From NCBI RefSeq assembly GCF_014199255.1, contig NZ_JACIJF010000001.1, forward strand, positions 186,001 through 250,000: a stretch of DNA of 64,000 nt, given 5' to 3'. Shown one piece after another: positions 1 to 8,519 of the stretch. Under the pieces are notes generated by a model. That model had not been told where the DNA came from, ran no database searches, and saw only the letters and a list, made by a program, of their open reading frames with translations. Both the position numbers and the translations under genes were made by a program. This DNA is from Sphingomonas xinjiangensis (lineage in GTDB: Bacteria > Pseudomonadota > Alphaproteobacteria > Sphingomonadales > Sphingomonadaceae). How positions within the stretch are numbered: position 1 is the first letter of the stretch; every line of letters begins with the position of its first letter.

Positions 1-836
1 TGACGCACGGTGCGCTTCTCCGTCGCGGCATAGCGATTGCCCGCCTTTTTATAAGCGTCCGCGATCTCGGCGTCGGTGGCAGCCGCCTGGGCGCGCACGG
101 CATCGGCGGTAACCGCGGCATAGCGGATCACGCGGCGTTGCGGCACGCTGTAGCGAGCGCGGTTGCTGGCGTAATAGCTGTTCAGCGTCTTGTCATCGGG
201 ATCGGGACCCGGGTCCATCGCGATCGATTGGACGAGGCCGACTACACCCGTGCGGCGCTCCAGCAGCAGCGAGGCGTAGGGCAGCACCACGCCATCGGGC
301 AGTTGATTGCCGAGCGTGGCGCGGCTGATCAGCCAGTTGCCATAGCGTTCCTGCTCAAGATCGCGGCGAAAGGCGATGGGAGAGATACGGTTCTGCGCCA
401 GCAGATCCTCGAACTGCTTCTGGCTGAACTTGCCGTCGAGGCCGAGAAAGGCTGGATTGCTGGCGATCTCTCCGTCGATCAGCCGCTTGCTGACCTGCAT
501 GCCCGACTTTTCGGCGAACGCCACAATTGCCGCGCTGTTGATGATCTCATCAACCGCGACGTCCAGGCCGCCCTGTGCCAGGAATTCGGCCATGGTCACG
601 GTCTGGCCCTGGCGCTGCGCGTTCTGGAGGAAGCGTTCGATCCGCTCCCGCACTTCGATGTCGGTCACCTTGTGCCGGCCGACTTGGGCGATGACGTTGC
701 CGCCCGGGCCGCCATCCTGCGAGCGCAGCCCGGTAATGTCTCCCACCGCGAAGGCCAGCGCCATGATGCCGAGGAAGATGAACACCGCGATCAGGCCGAG
801 GCGCGACTTGGTAAAGCGGCGGAAGAACTGGAGCAT
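1..836 (-). CDS. PpiD/SurA-type peptidyl-prolyl isomerase, membrane-anchored (partial)
   Basis: The first 278 residues are visible; the gene runs off the left edge. It begins MLQFFRRFTKSRLG, followed by a single hydrophobic segment (about residues 14-34, IAVFIFLGIMALAFAVGD), which gives a cytoplasmic stub, one inner-membrane anchor and a large periplasmic part. The following sequence matches the SurA N-terminal chaperone domain shared by PpiD proteins (VAQVG-type opening, helical segments, GKFSQKQFEDLL). The parvulin domain should lie beyond the window. The family assists folding of outer-membrane and secreted proteins. It is divergent from tpiA with 116 bp between starts, so both promoters lie there. 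Family placement is fairly sure; ppiD is not proven. Confidence 0.8.
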   Translation of the reverse strand, partial: MLQFFRRFTKSRLGLIAVFIFLGIMALAFAVGDITGLRSQDGGPGGNVIAQVGRHKVTDIEVRERIERFLQNAQRQGQTVTMAEFLAQGGLDVAVDEIINSAAIVAFAEKSGMQVSKRLIDGEIASNPAFLGLDGKFSQKQFEDLLAQNRISPIAFRRDLEQERYGNWLISRATLGNQLPDGVVLPYASLLLERRTGVVGLVQSIAMDPGPDPDDKTLNSYYASNRARYSVPQRRVIRYAAVTADAVRAQAAATDAEIADAYKKAGNRYAATEKRTVR

Positions 837-952
837 GAAGGGCCGTTCGTAAGAGGGTTTGGCCGTGCTTTAGGGCCGTGGGCCGATCCCATCAAGCTTG
901 TGCGCGGCGGTGGGCTTGCTATCGGCAGGACACGCGTTGGGGAGGAAAGAAT

Positions 953-1702
953 ATGCGCCGCAAACTGGTGGCCGGGAACTGGAAGATGCACGGGCTGCGC
1001 GCGCAGTTGGGCGAAGTGGAGGCGATCGCCGCGGCGGCGGCGGCGAACCGCCAGGTGGATGTGGCGCTGTGCGTGCCGTTCACGCTGATCGCGGCGGCAG
1101 TGGCGGTTGCCGGCGATATGCCGATCGGCGCGCAGGACGTGCACGAGGCGGATCAGGGCGCCCATACCGGGAATATCTCCGCAGCGATGCTGCGCGAAGC
1201 CGGCGCAACGCTGACCATCGTCGGCCACTCCGAGCGCCGCGCGGATCAGCACGAGACCAGTCACGACGCCTGGGCCAAGGCGGCAGCGGCGCATCGCCGC
1301 GGGCTGCGCGTGATCCTGTGCTGCGGGGAGACCGAAGCCGAGCACAATGCCGGCCGTGCCGAGCGGATCGTCCAGTCGCAGATCGAGAAGTCGCTGCCCG
1401 ACGGCGCCTCGCCCGATTGGCTGACGCTGGCTTATGAGCCGCGCTGGGCGATCGGGACCGGCCGCACACCGTCGCTCGACCAGATCGAGGCGATCCACGC
1501 CATTGCCCGCGCCAAGCTGCGGATGATGGTGGGCGATGCAGCGGACGGCATCCGCATCCTATATGGCGGATCGGTTACCGCAGCCAATGCCGAGGCGATC
1601 CTGGCGGTCGACAATGTCGATGGTGCGCTGGTCGGCGGCGCCAGTCTGACCGCCGACAAGTTCGTGCCGATCGTCGAAGCGGCAGCGCGCGCTTCTGGTT
1701 AA
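953..1702 (+). CDS. tpiA: Triosephosphate isomerase
   Basis: 249 residues, normal for the family. It interconverts dihydroxyacetone phosphate and glyceraldehyde 3-phosphate in the cytoplasm. Visible signatures are the substrate-loop GNWKM with its catalytic lysine near the N-terminus, GHSERR with the catalytic histidine, YEPRWAIGTGRTPS containing the catalytic glutamate and flexible loop 6, and ILYGGSV near the C-terminus that binds phosphate. The ATG at 953 was chosen because GGAGGAAAG precedes it closely and the homologous sequence starts there; upstream in-frame codons lack similarity. It stands apart from the tkt-gap-pgk-fba cluster near 51-56 kb but serves the same pathway. Confidence 0.97.
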   Translation: MRRKLVAGNWKMHGLRAQLGEVEAIAAAAAANRQVDVALCVPFTLIAAAVAVAGDMPIGAQDVHEADQGAHTGNISAAMLREAGATLTIVGHSERRADQHETSHDAWAKAAAAHRRGLRVILCCGETEAEHNAGRAERIVQSQIEKSLPDGASPDWLTLAYEPRWAIGTGRTPSLDQIEAIHAIARAKLRMMVGDAADGIRILYGGSVTAANAEAILAVDNVDGALVGGASLTADKFVPIVEAAARASG

Positions 1703-1711
1703 CGAAAGGTA

Positions 1712-1738
1712 ATTCCCGCATCCGTACAACGCGGGAAT
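1712..1738 (+). terminator. Hairpin after tpiA
   Basis: ATTCCCGC (1712-1719) and GCGGGAAT (1731-1738) form an 8-bp stem with an 11-nt loop, starting 9 nt after the tpiA stop. No T-run follows, so this may be a weak or Rho-assisted terminator or an mRNA 3' end stabiliser. Confidence 0.4.
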
Positions 1739-1772
1739 GGGAGCGGCGGCGCTGAGGCTCCATCTGTGACGG

Positions 1773-3737
1773 ATGACGCGTCGCCTTGTTTCGGCAATTA
1801 TCCCCGCTTCGGCGGAGAGCAGCGAGATCCTGCTGGAGCAGTTCCGTGGGCTGCGGGGCCAGGTGCCGCTGATGTACGCGCTGATCATGGTCGACGCGGC
1901 CTTTCTGGGCTTCGCGTCGCATGACAGTGTAGCCTATGGTTGGAGCCTGGGCATGCCACTGCTGCTCGCCCTGGCATCGGCCGTGCGAGCGGTATATTGG
2001 CTTCGCCTTCGGCGCGCGGACCCAAGCCCGAAGCAGGTGCGCCGATACCTGATCACCACGACGGTCGTGGCCGGCCTGCTGAGCCTGGGGTTCGGCGGGT
2101 GGGGCATGTACCTGTATGTCGAGGCGGATCTGCTGCGCCGGGCATGCATCGCCCTGTATGTGTTCATCGGTGCGATCTGCTGCTGTTACTGCCTGCAATC
2201 GCTGCCGCGCGCGGCGTATCTGGTGCTGCTGTGCGGGGCGGCGCCGATTACCTTCTGCATGGTGCTTTCCGAAAGCTGGTTCATGCGCGGAATGGGCATG
2301 AACATGGTGCTGGTGTCCGTGGTGATCGTGCGCATGCTGCGCACCAATTTCGCCGGACTCCTGGAGGTGTTGCGATCGCGCCAGGAGATGGCGAGCGAGC
2401 AGCGGCGCGCGCAGGGCGCCGAGCAGCGGGCCTATCAGCTTGCCTATCACGACCCGTTGACCGGATTGCCCAACCGCCGGGCGTTGGCGGAGGCGCTGGC
2501 GATGCGGTTGCAAGGCGACGAGCCAAGGCGGCCCTTCGGGCTGCTGATCGTCGACCTGGACCGGTTCAAGGCCGTGAACGACGTGCATGGCCATCCGGTC
2601 GGCGACCGGTTGCTGCACGACGTCGCCGACCGGCTGGCCGACACCATAGCCGGCAATGGCCAAAGCTATCGCATCGGTGGTGACGAGTTCGCCATCGTGC
2701 TGGAGGGGGGACGCGACGTGGCGCACCGGCTGTCTCAAGCCATCGTCCACCAGGTGGGCCGGCCTTTCACGTGCGGCAAGCGCGCGCATCATATCGGCGC
2801 GAGTGTCGGCATGGCGCTGTTCCCCGACGATGGCGACGATCGCGAGACGCTGATGCGTCGTGCCGATATCGCGCTGTACAAGGCGAAGGAGGAAGGGCGC
2901 GGGCGCCATTGCGCATTCGAGCCATCGCTGGATGCAGAGATCCGGCGCCGGTCAGCCATCGAAATCGAGATCCGGGAAGCGTTGGAGCGCGACGCGTTCG
3001 TACCCTTTTATCAGCCGGTGGTGGAACTGCGTTCCGGTGTCGTGGTGGGATATGAGCTGCTGGCGCGCTGGCCCCGTCACGGTGCCGCGATCGGGCCCGA
3101 CCAGTTCATCCCGATCGCCGAGGAATGTGGGCTGATCGACGATCTGATGCTGCGGCTTTTGCGCCGTGCGTTTCGCGAGACCCGCGACTGGGGTACGATG
3201 CTGGCGGTGAATGTGTCGCCGAACCAGCTGCGCGACGGCTGGTTTGCGCAGAAGGTGCTGGCCTTGCTGGCCCGCGAAGGCTTTCCGGCGCACAAGCTGG
3301 TCGTCGAGATCACCGAAAATGCGCTGATCACCGACGGGCAGAGTGCCCGCGACGCGATTGCCGAGCTGAAGACGCAGGGCATCAAGCTGGCGCTGGATGA
3401 TTTCGGCACCGGCTATTCGTCACTCCAGCATCTCCAGATGCTGCCGTTCGACAAGATCAAGATCGACCGGTCGTTCGTGACGACCATGGACCGCGATCCC
3501 CAAGCGCAGCGGCTGGTGGAGGCGATCGTCGCGCTGACCCGCAAGCTGGACCTGCCGGTTATCGCCGAAGGCGTGGAGTCCGCTGCCGCCGCCCGGGCGC
3601 TGGCGGTGATGGGCTGCACCTACGGCCAGGGATACCATTTCGGACGTCCCATGGCCGCAGGCGAAGTGGAAGCGACGTGGCGGGCGCTCAGCTCGCGTAG
3701 CGGTCTTTCAGAACTTTCCAGACTGCGCGCAGGCTGA
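1773..3737 (+). CDS. Membrane GGDEF-EAL cyclic-di-GMP signalling protein
   Basis: 654 residues. The N-terminal ~200 residues hold several hydrophobic helices (about 34-50, 58-75, 92-112, 122-140, 148-165, 172-190), an uncharacterised membrane sensor. A GGDEF domain follows with an intact GGDEF at 302-306, so cyclase activity is possible; I see no RxxD inhibitory site just upstream. The C-terminal EAL domain keeps ELLAR (428-432, A to L in the signature, Glu kept), NVSPNQL, ITENAL, DDFGTGYSS with the metal aspartates at 542-543, and EGVES, so phosphodiesterase activity is likely. It may be bifunctional. Its last 50 bases overlap the 3' end of the convergent aminopeptidase gene. Confidence 0.9.
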   Translation: MTRRLVSAIIPASAESSEILLEQFRGLRGQVPLMYALIMVDAAFLGFASHDSVAYGWSLGMPLLLALASAVRAVYWLRLRRADPSPKQVRRYLITTTVVAGLLSLGFGGWGMYLYVEADLLRRACIALYVFIGAICCCYCLQSLPRAAYLVLLCGAAPITFCMVLSESWFMRGMGMNMVLVSVVIVRMLRTNFAGLLEVLRSRQEMASEQRRAQGAEQRAYQLAYHDPLTGLPNRRALAEALAMRLQGDEPRRPFGLLIVDLDRFKAVNDVHGHPVGDRLLHDVADRLADTIAGNGQSYRIGGDEFAIVLEGGRDVAHRLSQAIVHQVGRPFTCGKRAHHIGASVGMALFPDDGDDRETLMRRADIALYKAKEEGRGRHCAFEPSLDAEIRRRSAIEIEIREALERDAFVPFYQPVVELRSGVVVGYELLARWPRHGAAIGPDQFIPIAEECGLIDDLMLRLLRRAFRETRDWGTMLAVNVSPNQLRDGWFAQKVLALLAREGFPAHKLVVEITENALITDGQSARDAIAELKTQGIKLALDDFGTGYSSLQHLQMLPFDKIKIDRSFVTTMDRDPQAQRLVEAIVALTRKLDLPVIAEGVESAAAARALAVMGCTYGQGYHFGRPMAAGEVEATWRALSSRSGLSELSRLRAG

Positions 3738-5082
3738 CCGCTTCGGCACCCTTGGGACGGCCGGGCTTGCTCGCACCGTTCCAGCAGAAGATGTCGAAAT
3801 GCGCCCATTGCGCCTTGTCCGGCACGAACTCCTTGAGGAACAAAGCGGCAGTGATCGCGCCGCCGAACGGCCCTTCGGCGGCATTGACCATGTCGGCCAC
3901 ATCCGATTTCAGCAGATCCTTGTACGGATCGTAGAGCGGCATGCGCCACATCGGATCGAACTCGCTTTCGGCAGCGGACAACAGTTCGGTGGCGAGCGTA
4001 TCGTCATTGGCGAACAGCGCCTGGAGATCGGCGCCCAGCGCGACGCGGGCGGCGCCGGTGAGCGTGGCGAAATCGAATACCAGCTCGGGACCGGCTTCCT
4101 CGGCCTTGGTCAGCGCGTCGGCCAGGATCAGGCGGCCTTCGGCGTCGGTGTTGCTGTTTTCCACGCTGAGCCCCTTGCGCGAGATCATCACGTCGCCCGG
4201 GCGCGTCGCGTCGCCGTTGATCGCGTTCTCGACCGCGGGGACCAGCATGTGGAGGCGGACGGGAAGGCGGTTCTGCATCACCAGTTCGGCGAGCGCGAGG
4301 GCGTGGGCGGCGCCGCCCATGTCCTTCTTCATCAGCCGCATGCCGGCGGCGGGCTTGATGTCCAGGCCGCCGGTGTCGAAGCATACGCCCTTGCCGATGA
4401 TGGCAACGCGCGGATGCTCGGGATTGCCCCATTCGAGTTCGATCAGGCGCGGCTCGCGGCCCTTGCCCGCCGCCTGACCGACCGCCCAGAGCAGGCCATA
4501 GCCCTTTTCGACTTCGGCGCCCTTCGCGACGCTGAGGGTCGCGCCATAGCTTTGGGCGAGATCGGCGGCGGCGGCTTCGAGATCGGCGGGGCCCATGTCG
4601 TTGGCGCCGGTGTTGATCCGGTCGCGCAGCTTGAAGGTGACCGCGGCCATGCGGATGGCGTCTTCCATCTTTGCCGGGTCGCTGGTCAGGAGGATGCGCG
4701 GACCCTGGGGCTTGGCGTCCTTTTTCTTGTAGCGGTCGAACTTGTACTGGGCGGCGAGCCAGCCGTGCAGCGCCTTGCCAGGCTCGCGCGCGTCGACGCG
4801 GTACGTGCCCTCGGGCAGGGTCTCGGCCAGCTTGGCCAAGCACCAGGGCGACAGGCGCTCGACATTGTTGACGACGCTGACCACCGACCAGTCATCGGGA
4901 TTGTCGCCCGGCAGGATCGCGCTGGAATAGCCGGCCGGCGCGAGCTTCTGCGCGGCGGCGGCGGCGCGGTGGCGCGGCGGCTGGGCCGAGAGCCAGGCGT
5001 CGAAGCCCTTTGCGTCGATCAAGTGGATGGTGCGCGCGGCCTGGCCGCGATCGGGCTGAATCAGCGTGGAAAGATCAGTCAT
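3688..5082 (-). CDS. M17 leucyl aminopeptidase family protein
   Basis: 464 residues. This is a cytosolic dinuclear-metal aminopeptidase that trims N-terminal residues during peptide turnover. The C-terminal catalytic half shows GKGVCFDTGGLDIKP with the metal/catalytic lysine and aspartate, MKKDMGGAA, and the family signature NTDAEGRL with the second metal-ligand set and the bicarbonate-binding arginine. The N-terminal domain is divergent from E. coli PepA and shorter (464 against about 500), as in the alphaproteobacterial subgroup. The gene is convergent with the GGDEF-EAL gene and overlaps its last 50 bases. Substrate preference cannot be read from sequence. Confidence 0.92.
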   Translation of the reverse strand: MTDLSTLIQPDRGQAARTIHLIDAKGFDAWLSAQPPRHRAAAAAQKLAPAGYSSAILPGDNPDDWSVVSVVNNVERLSPWCLAKLAETLPEGTYRVDAREPGKALHGWLAAQYKFDRYKKKDAKPQGPRILLTSDPAKMEDAIRMAAVTFKLRDRINTGANDMGPADLEAAAADLAQSYGATLSVAKGAEVEKGYGLLWAVGQAAGKGREPRLIELEWGNPEHPRVAIIGKGVCFDTGGLDIKPAAGMRLMKKDMGGAAHALALAELVMQNRLPVRLHMLVPAVENAINGDATRPGDVMISRKGLSVENSNTDAEGRLILADALTKAEEAGPELVFDFATLTGAARVALGADLQALFANDDTLATELLSAAESEFDPMWRMPLYDPYKDLLKSDVADMVNAAEGPFGGAITAALFLKEFVPDKAQWAHFDIFCWNGASKPGRPKGAEAVSLRAVWKVLKDRYAS

Positions 5083-5253
5083 GGCAATGATCTAGGACGC
5101 GCGGGGGCCTGCGCCTAGCCCCGGGCTCAAAGTCGCGCGGGTTCTTGCCCCGGCGGTCGGCGGCGTTCTGTGGCGCGGCCGGCTTTCCCGGCGGAGGACG
5201 CGGGTGATTCCGCGGCCTTTATTTCTGGCGCGGGTGGGGGCCGGGTGGATCAT

Positions 5254-5278
5254 CGGGGCTCCGGAAAGGGGAGCCCCG
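5254..5278 (-). terminator. Hairpin downstream of the DUF6481 gene
   Basis: CGGGGCTCC (5254-5262) pairs with GGAGCCCCG (5270-5278) around a 7-nt loop. It lies 35 bases past the stop of the minus-strand gene at 5313. No T-run follows on the minus strand, so it may be Rho-assisted or a stabilising 3' hairpin. The rest of 5083-5312 shows no gene. Confidence 0.4.
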
Positions 5279-5312
5279 AGCATGGCCAAGCAAAGGCTGG
5301 CCCTTGTCCGGC

Positions 5313-5675
5313 TTACTTGCCGAGGACGCGGGCCTTGCGGGCGGCGTAGCGGGCGTCACGGATCGCCTTGAGTTCGGCGGCCGTGGGCGGCGCCTTTGCC
5401 TTGCGGTCGGCGTCAGCCTGCGCCTTTTCCTCTTCGAGGCGGACGCGTTCGGCCTCGGCCGCGGCGAGCTTGTCGGCCTTTTCCTGCGCGATCGCATCGC
5501 GCTTGGCCTGGCGCTTGGCTTCTTCCTCGGCTTCGCGGACGAGGCGGGCAGCCTGGCGCTTCTCGAGCTCGGCGGGATCGAGCTTGGGCTGTGCCTTCAG
5601 GCGCTCCAACGCCTTCTTCTTCGCCTCGGCAGCAAGGGCGGCGCGGTCTTGGAAGGTCGGTACTTTATAACCCAT
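5313..5675 (-). CDS. DUF6481 family charged helical protein
   Basis: 120 residues starting MGYKVPTFQDRAALAAEAKK. Almost the whole chain is Ala/Glu/Lys/Arg-rich and predicted to be one long helix or coiled coil (about 10-100), ending in the basic tail AARKARVLGK. It matches my memory of DUF6481, a short family common in sphingomonads with no known function. It starts 6 bp after the rimO stop and so is probably co-transcribed with rimO. The basic, charged composition would suit RNA or ribosome association, but that is inference only. Confidence 0.7.
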   Translation of the reverse strand: MGYKVPTFQDRAALAAEAKKKALERLKAQPKLDPAELEKRQAARLVREAEEEAKRQAKRDAIAQEKADKLAAAEAERVRLEEEKAQADADRKAKAPPTAAELKAIRDARYAARKARVLGK

Positions 5676-5681
5676 GGGTTC

Positions 5682-7022
5682 TCACATGCTGGGGTTGGAA
5701 AGGGGTACGCCGTAGAGATCATGCTCATCGGCGTCTTCGATGGCGACCGACACGATGTCGCCCTGCTTCAGATGGGCGGCGTCCCGCAGGAACACCTCGC
5801 CATCAATCTCGGGTGCGTCGGCCTGGCTGCGGCCGGTGGCACCTTCTTCGCCGACCTCGTCGATGATGACGTCGAGGGTGCGGCCGATCTTTGCCTGGAG
5901 CTTGGCGGCGCTGATCGCGGCAGTCTTCTCCATGATGCGCGCATAGCGCTCTTCCTTGACGTCTTCCGGCACGGCGCCCGGCAGGTCGTTGGCCGCGGCG
6001 CCCTGAACGGGCTCGAAGCGGAACGCGCCCACCCGGTCGAGCTGGGCTTCGTCGAGCCAGTCGAGCAGATACTGGAAATCGGCTTCGGTTTCACCTGGAA
6101 AACCCACGACGAAGGTCGAGCGGATGGTGATGTCCGGGGCGATCGAGCGCCAGTGTCGCAGCCGCTCGAGCACCTTGGCGTCGTTGGCGGGGCGCTTCAT
6201 CGTGCGCAGCACGCTGGGCGCGGCGTGCTGGAAGGGGATGTCGAGATAGGGGAGGATCAGCCCCTGCGCCATCAGCGGGATGACCTGATCGACATGCGGG
6301 TAGGGGTAGACATAGTGCAGCCGCACCCAAGGCGCGATCTTGCCGAGTTCGCGGGCGAGGTCGGTCATGTGGGGGACGACGCTTTCGCCCTTCCACATCC
6401 GCGGTTCCTTGCGGATGTCGATGCCATAGGCCGAGGTGTCCTGGCTGATGACCAGCAGCTCCTTGGTGCCGGCCTCGACAAGCTTTTCGGCCTCGCGCAG
6501 GATCGCGTCGGGGCGGCGGCTGACCAGATCGCCGCGCAGTGCCGGGATGATGCAGAAGGAGCAGCGGTGATTGCAGCCTTCGGAGATCTTGAGATAGCTG
6601 TAGTGGCGCGGCGTCAGCTTGAGCCCGGCATCGGGCACCAGGTTGACGAAGGGCGAGGGCGGCATCGGCGCAGCCTGGTGCACCGCGCCGACGACTTCCT
6701 CATATTGATGCGCGCCGGTGACGGCGAGCACGTTGGGGAAGCGGGCACGGATGACCTCGGCTTCCTTGCCCAGGCAGCCGGTAACGATGACGCGGCCGTT
6801 CTCGGCGATCGCCTCACCGATCGCCTCGAGCGATTCTTCCTTCGCCGAGTCGAGGAAGCCGCAGGTATTGACCAGCACCACGTCCGCGCCCGAATAATCG
6901 GGCGACATGGCATAACCGTCGCTGCGCAGCTTGGTGAGGATGCGTTCGCTGTCGACCAGGTTCTTGGGACAGCCGAGCGAGACCATCCCCACCTTGGGGG
7001 CTTCAGGAAGTTTGGTTGCCAT
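5682..7022 (-). CDS. rimO: Ribosomal protein S12 methylthiotransferase RimO
   Basis: 446 residues. RimO is a radical-SAM enzyme that methylthiolates the conserved aspartate of ribosomal protein S12. The UPF0004 domain supplies cysteines C18 (SLGCPKN), C54 (VNTCGF) and C83 (TGCLGK) for the auxiliary Fe-S cluster. The radical-SAM cluster motif is CNHRCSFC (C150, C154, C157), and a C-terminal TRAM-like beta domain follows. [12 protein letters not shown] at the N-terminus favours RimO over the tRNA enzyme MiaB. The DUF6481 gene follows 6 bp downstream. The ribosome-binding site is weak. Confidence 0.95.
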   Translation of the reverse strand: MATKLPEAPKVGMVSLGCPKNLVDSERILTKLRSDGYAMSPDYSGADVVLVNTCGFLDSAKEESLEAIGEAIAENGRVIVTGCLGKEAEVIRARFPNVLAVTGAHQYEEVVGAVHQAAPMPPSPFVNLVPDAGLKLTPRHYSYLKISEGCNHRCSFCIIPALRGDLVSRRPDAILREAEKLVEAGTKELLVISQDTSAYGIDIRKEPRMWKGESVVPHMTDLARELGKIAPWVRLHYVYPYPHVDQVIPLMAQGLILPYLDIPFQHAAPSVLRTMKRPANDAKVLERLRHWRSIAPDITIRSTFVVGFPGETEADFQYLLDWLDEAQLDRVGAFRFEPVQGAAANDLPGAVPEDVKEERYARIMEKTAAISAAKLQAKIGRTLDVIIDEVGEEGATGRSQADAPEIDGEVFLRDAAHLKQGDIVSVAIEDADEHDLYGVPLSNPSM

Positions 7023-7100
7023 GATTGCGGCGCGACATAGGGATTTCTGGGGAAATTGCTAGTGAGGGCGGTGCGCAATCCTCCCCGTGCAGGCGAGGAT

Positions 7101-7466
7101 TCAGGCTGCGGCCACCGGCGCACGGAACAGGAAGAAGGCGCCGGCGGCGATCAGGGCGAAGCCGATCAGGTGATTGGGGGTGATGCGCTGACCCAAGTAC
7201 AGGACCGAGAATATGGCGAAGACGCACAGCGTGATGACTTCCTGCATGCCCTTGAGCTGCGCGGCCGAATACAGGCTGCTGCCCCAGCGGTTGGCGGGGA
7301 CTGCCAGGCAATATTCAAAGAAGGCGATACCCCAGCTGACCAGGATTATGGCGAGCAGCGGTTTGTCCTTGAACTTCAAATGTCCGTACCAGGCGAAGGT
7401 CATCAGGACGTTGGAGCCGATCAGAAGCAGGATCGGGAGAAGGCGGGGCAGCAGGGTTCCGGTCAT
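7101..7466 (-). CDS. DMT-superfamily small membrane protein (DUF486)
   Basis: 121 residues with four hydrophobic helices (about 8-26, 36-54, 74-92, 96-114), the half-size drug/metabolite-transporter architecture. The FKDKPLL and NRWGSSLYSAAQLKGMQE segments fit the DUF486 family. Half-size members must dimerise to transport; the substrate is unknown. It lies 30 bp after the potassium channel gene on the same strand and is likely the next gene of that series. Confidence 0.75.
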   Translation of the reverse strand: MTGTLLPRLLPILLLIGSNVLMTFAWYGHLKFKDKPLLAIILVSWGIAFFEYCLAVPANRWGSSLYSAAQLKGMQEVITLCVFAIFSVLYLGQRITPNHLIGFALIAAGAFFLFRAPVAAA

Positions 7467-7496
7467 GCCGCGACCATGTCGCCCGCAAGGAAGAGG

Positions 7497-8519
7497 TCAA
7501 GCCTGCGCGAGAGGCGTCGCGATGATCTCGATGACCGAGTCGCCCGCAAGCAGCGTCTCCGCTTCGGGATCGGCGAAGCTAAAGGCCTGACCGTTGCGGC
7601 GAAGCTGGACACCCAGCCCGGTGGCGATGGCGCCCAACGGCTTGCCGATCTCCCCCACACGAACCGGGCGCTCCGTCAGCGCGACCTTGCCGCGCGCGGA
7701 TGCCAGGTCGGCTAGAGAGGCGGCGATGTTGGTGCCGGTGCACGAACTTGCGAGCAGCAGGCCGGCAAAGCTAACCGGGTTGATCACTGTGGTGGCACCC
7801 GCGGCACGGGCGGGAAACTCATTATCCTCGTTGCGGACGATGATGCTGATCGGCAGATCAGGCGCGAGATGCCGCGCCGTCAACGTGATGAGGATCGACG
7901 TGTCGTCGCGACCGGCGGCGACGATCATCGCCTTGGCCTGCGTGATGCGGACGTCCTCCAGCAGTTGGTCGCGCGTGGCGTCGCCCTGCACCACGATACA
8001 GCCACATGCCTGGGCGTGGGCGATCGCGTCGGGATCGGCGTCGATCACCACGAAATTGTCGGCGGTCGCGCCGCGGGCGATCAGTTCGTCGACAGCTTCG
8101 GAGCCGGTCTTGCCATAGCCGGCGACCACGATGTGGCCCTGAAGGTTCCGTTGGATGATCGTCATACGCCATCTGTCCCAGCTACGCTTGAGCACGAAGT
8201 TGTACGCCGTGCCGAGGAAGAGCAGCACCACGAAGATGCGGATCGGCGTCACCACCAACGCGTCAAACATCCGCGCCGCGGTGCTGACCGGCACGATATC
8301 ACCATAGCCGGTGGTGGTGATCGAGATCGACGTGAAATAGATGATGTCGAGGAAGCTGACCTGGCCGTCAGCGGTGTCCTTCAGCCCGTCCCGCTCGATC
8401 CAGTGCACACCCACCGCGAGCGCGAGCAGCGCCAGGACCGCCGCCACGCGCCAGCCGATCGCCAGCCATACCGGCAGGCTCGACTTGCGTTTCAGCGTGC
8501 CGGGTTGCAGCGCCGCCAT
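7497..8519 (-). CDS. Two-helix potassium channel with RCK (TrkA-N) domain
   Basis: 340 residues. The first hydrophobic helix (about 19-40), pore helix with selectivity filter TTTGYGD (GYGD at 71-74) and second helix (about 86-107) form a KcsA/MthK-like pore. A cytoplasmic RCK domain follows with the Rossmann loop VVAGYGKTGSEA (GYGKTG at 134-139), then a TrkA-C-like end. It should be a ligand-gated K+ channel of the inner membrane. The start ATG overlaps the TGA of the upstream NlpD-like gene by one base (TGATG), implying translational coupling. Confidence 0.9.
   Translation of the reverse strand: MAALQPGTLKRKSSLPVWLAIGWRVAAVLALLALAVGVHWIERDGLKDTADGQVSFLDIIYFTSISITTTGYGDIVPVSTAARMFDALVVTPIRIFVVLLFLGTAYNFVLKRSWDRWRMTIIQRNLQGHIVVAGYGKTGSEAVDELIARGATADNFVVIDADPDAIAHAQACGCIVVQGDATRDQLLEDVRITQAKAMIVAAGRDDTSILITLTARHLAPDLPISIIVRNEDNEFPARAAGATTVINPVSFAGLLLASSCTGTNIAASLADLASARGKVALTERPVRVGEIGKPLGAIATGLGVQLRRNGQAFSFADPEAETLLAGDSVIEIIATPLAQA

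Noticed and set aside
428..852. Plus-strand frames over the first 836 bases
   Set aside because: The minus strand encodes a PpiD-type protein with a start, anchor helix and SurA-like pattern.
3054..3065. EAL domain judged degenerate because the motif reads ELL
   Set aside because: The glutamate, DD pair, and other residues needed for catalysis are present; A to L is tolerated.
3799..5118. 439-codon frame opposite the aminopeptidase
   Set aside because: Antisense shadow of a clear M17 enzyme, no ribosome-binding site or family.
5304..7040. Long open frame (578 codons) on the plus strand opposite rimO
   Set aside because: It mirrors rimO and DUF6481, which have clear families. High GC gives long antisense frames without similarity, start signals or domain patterns.
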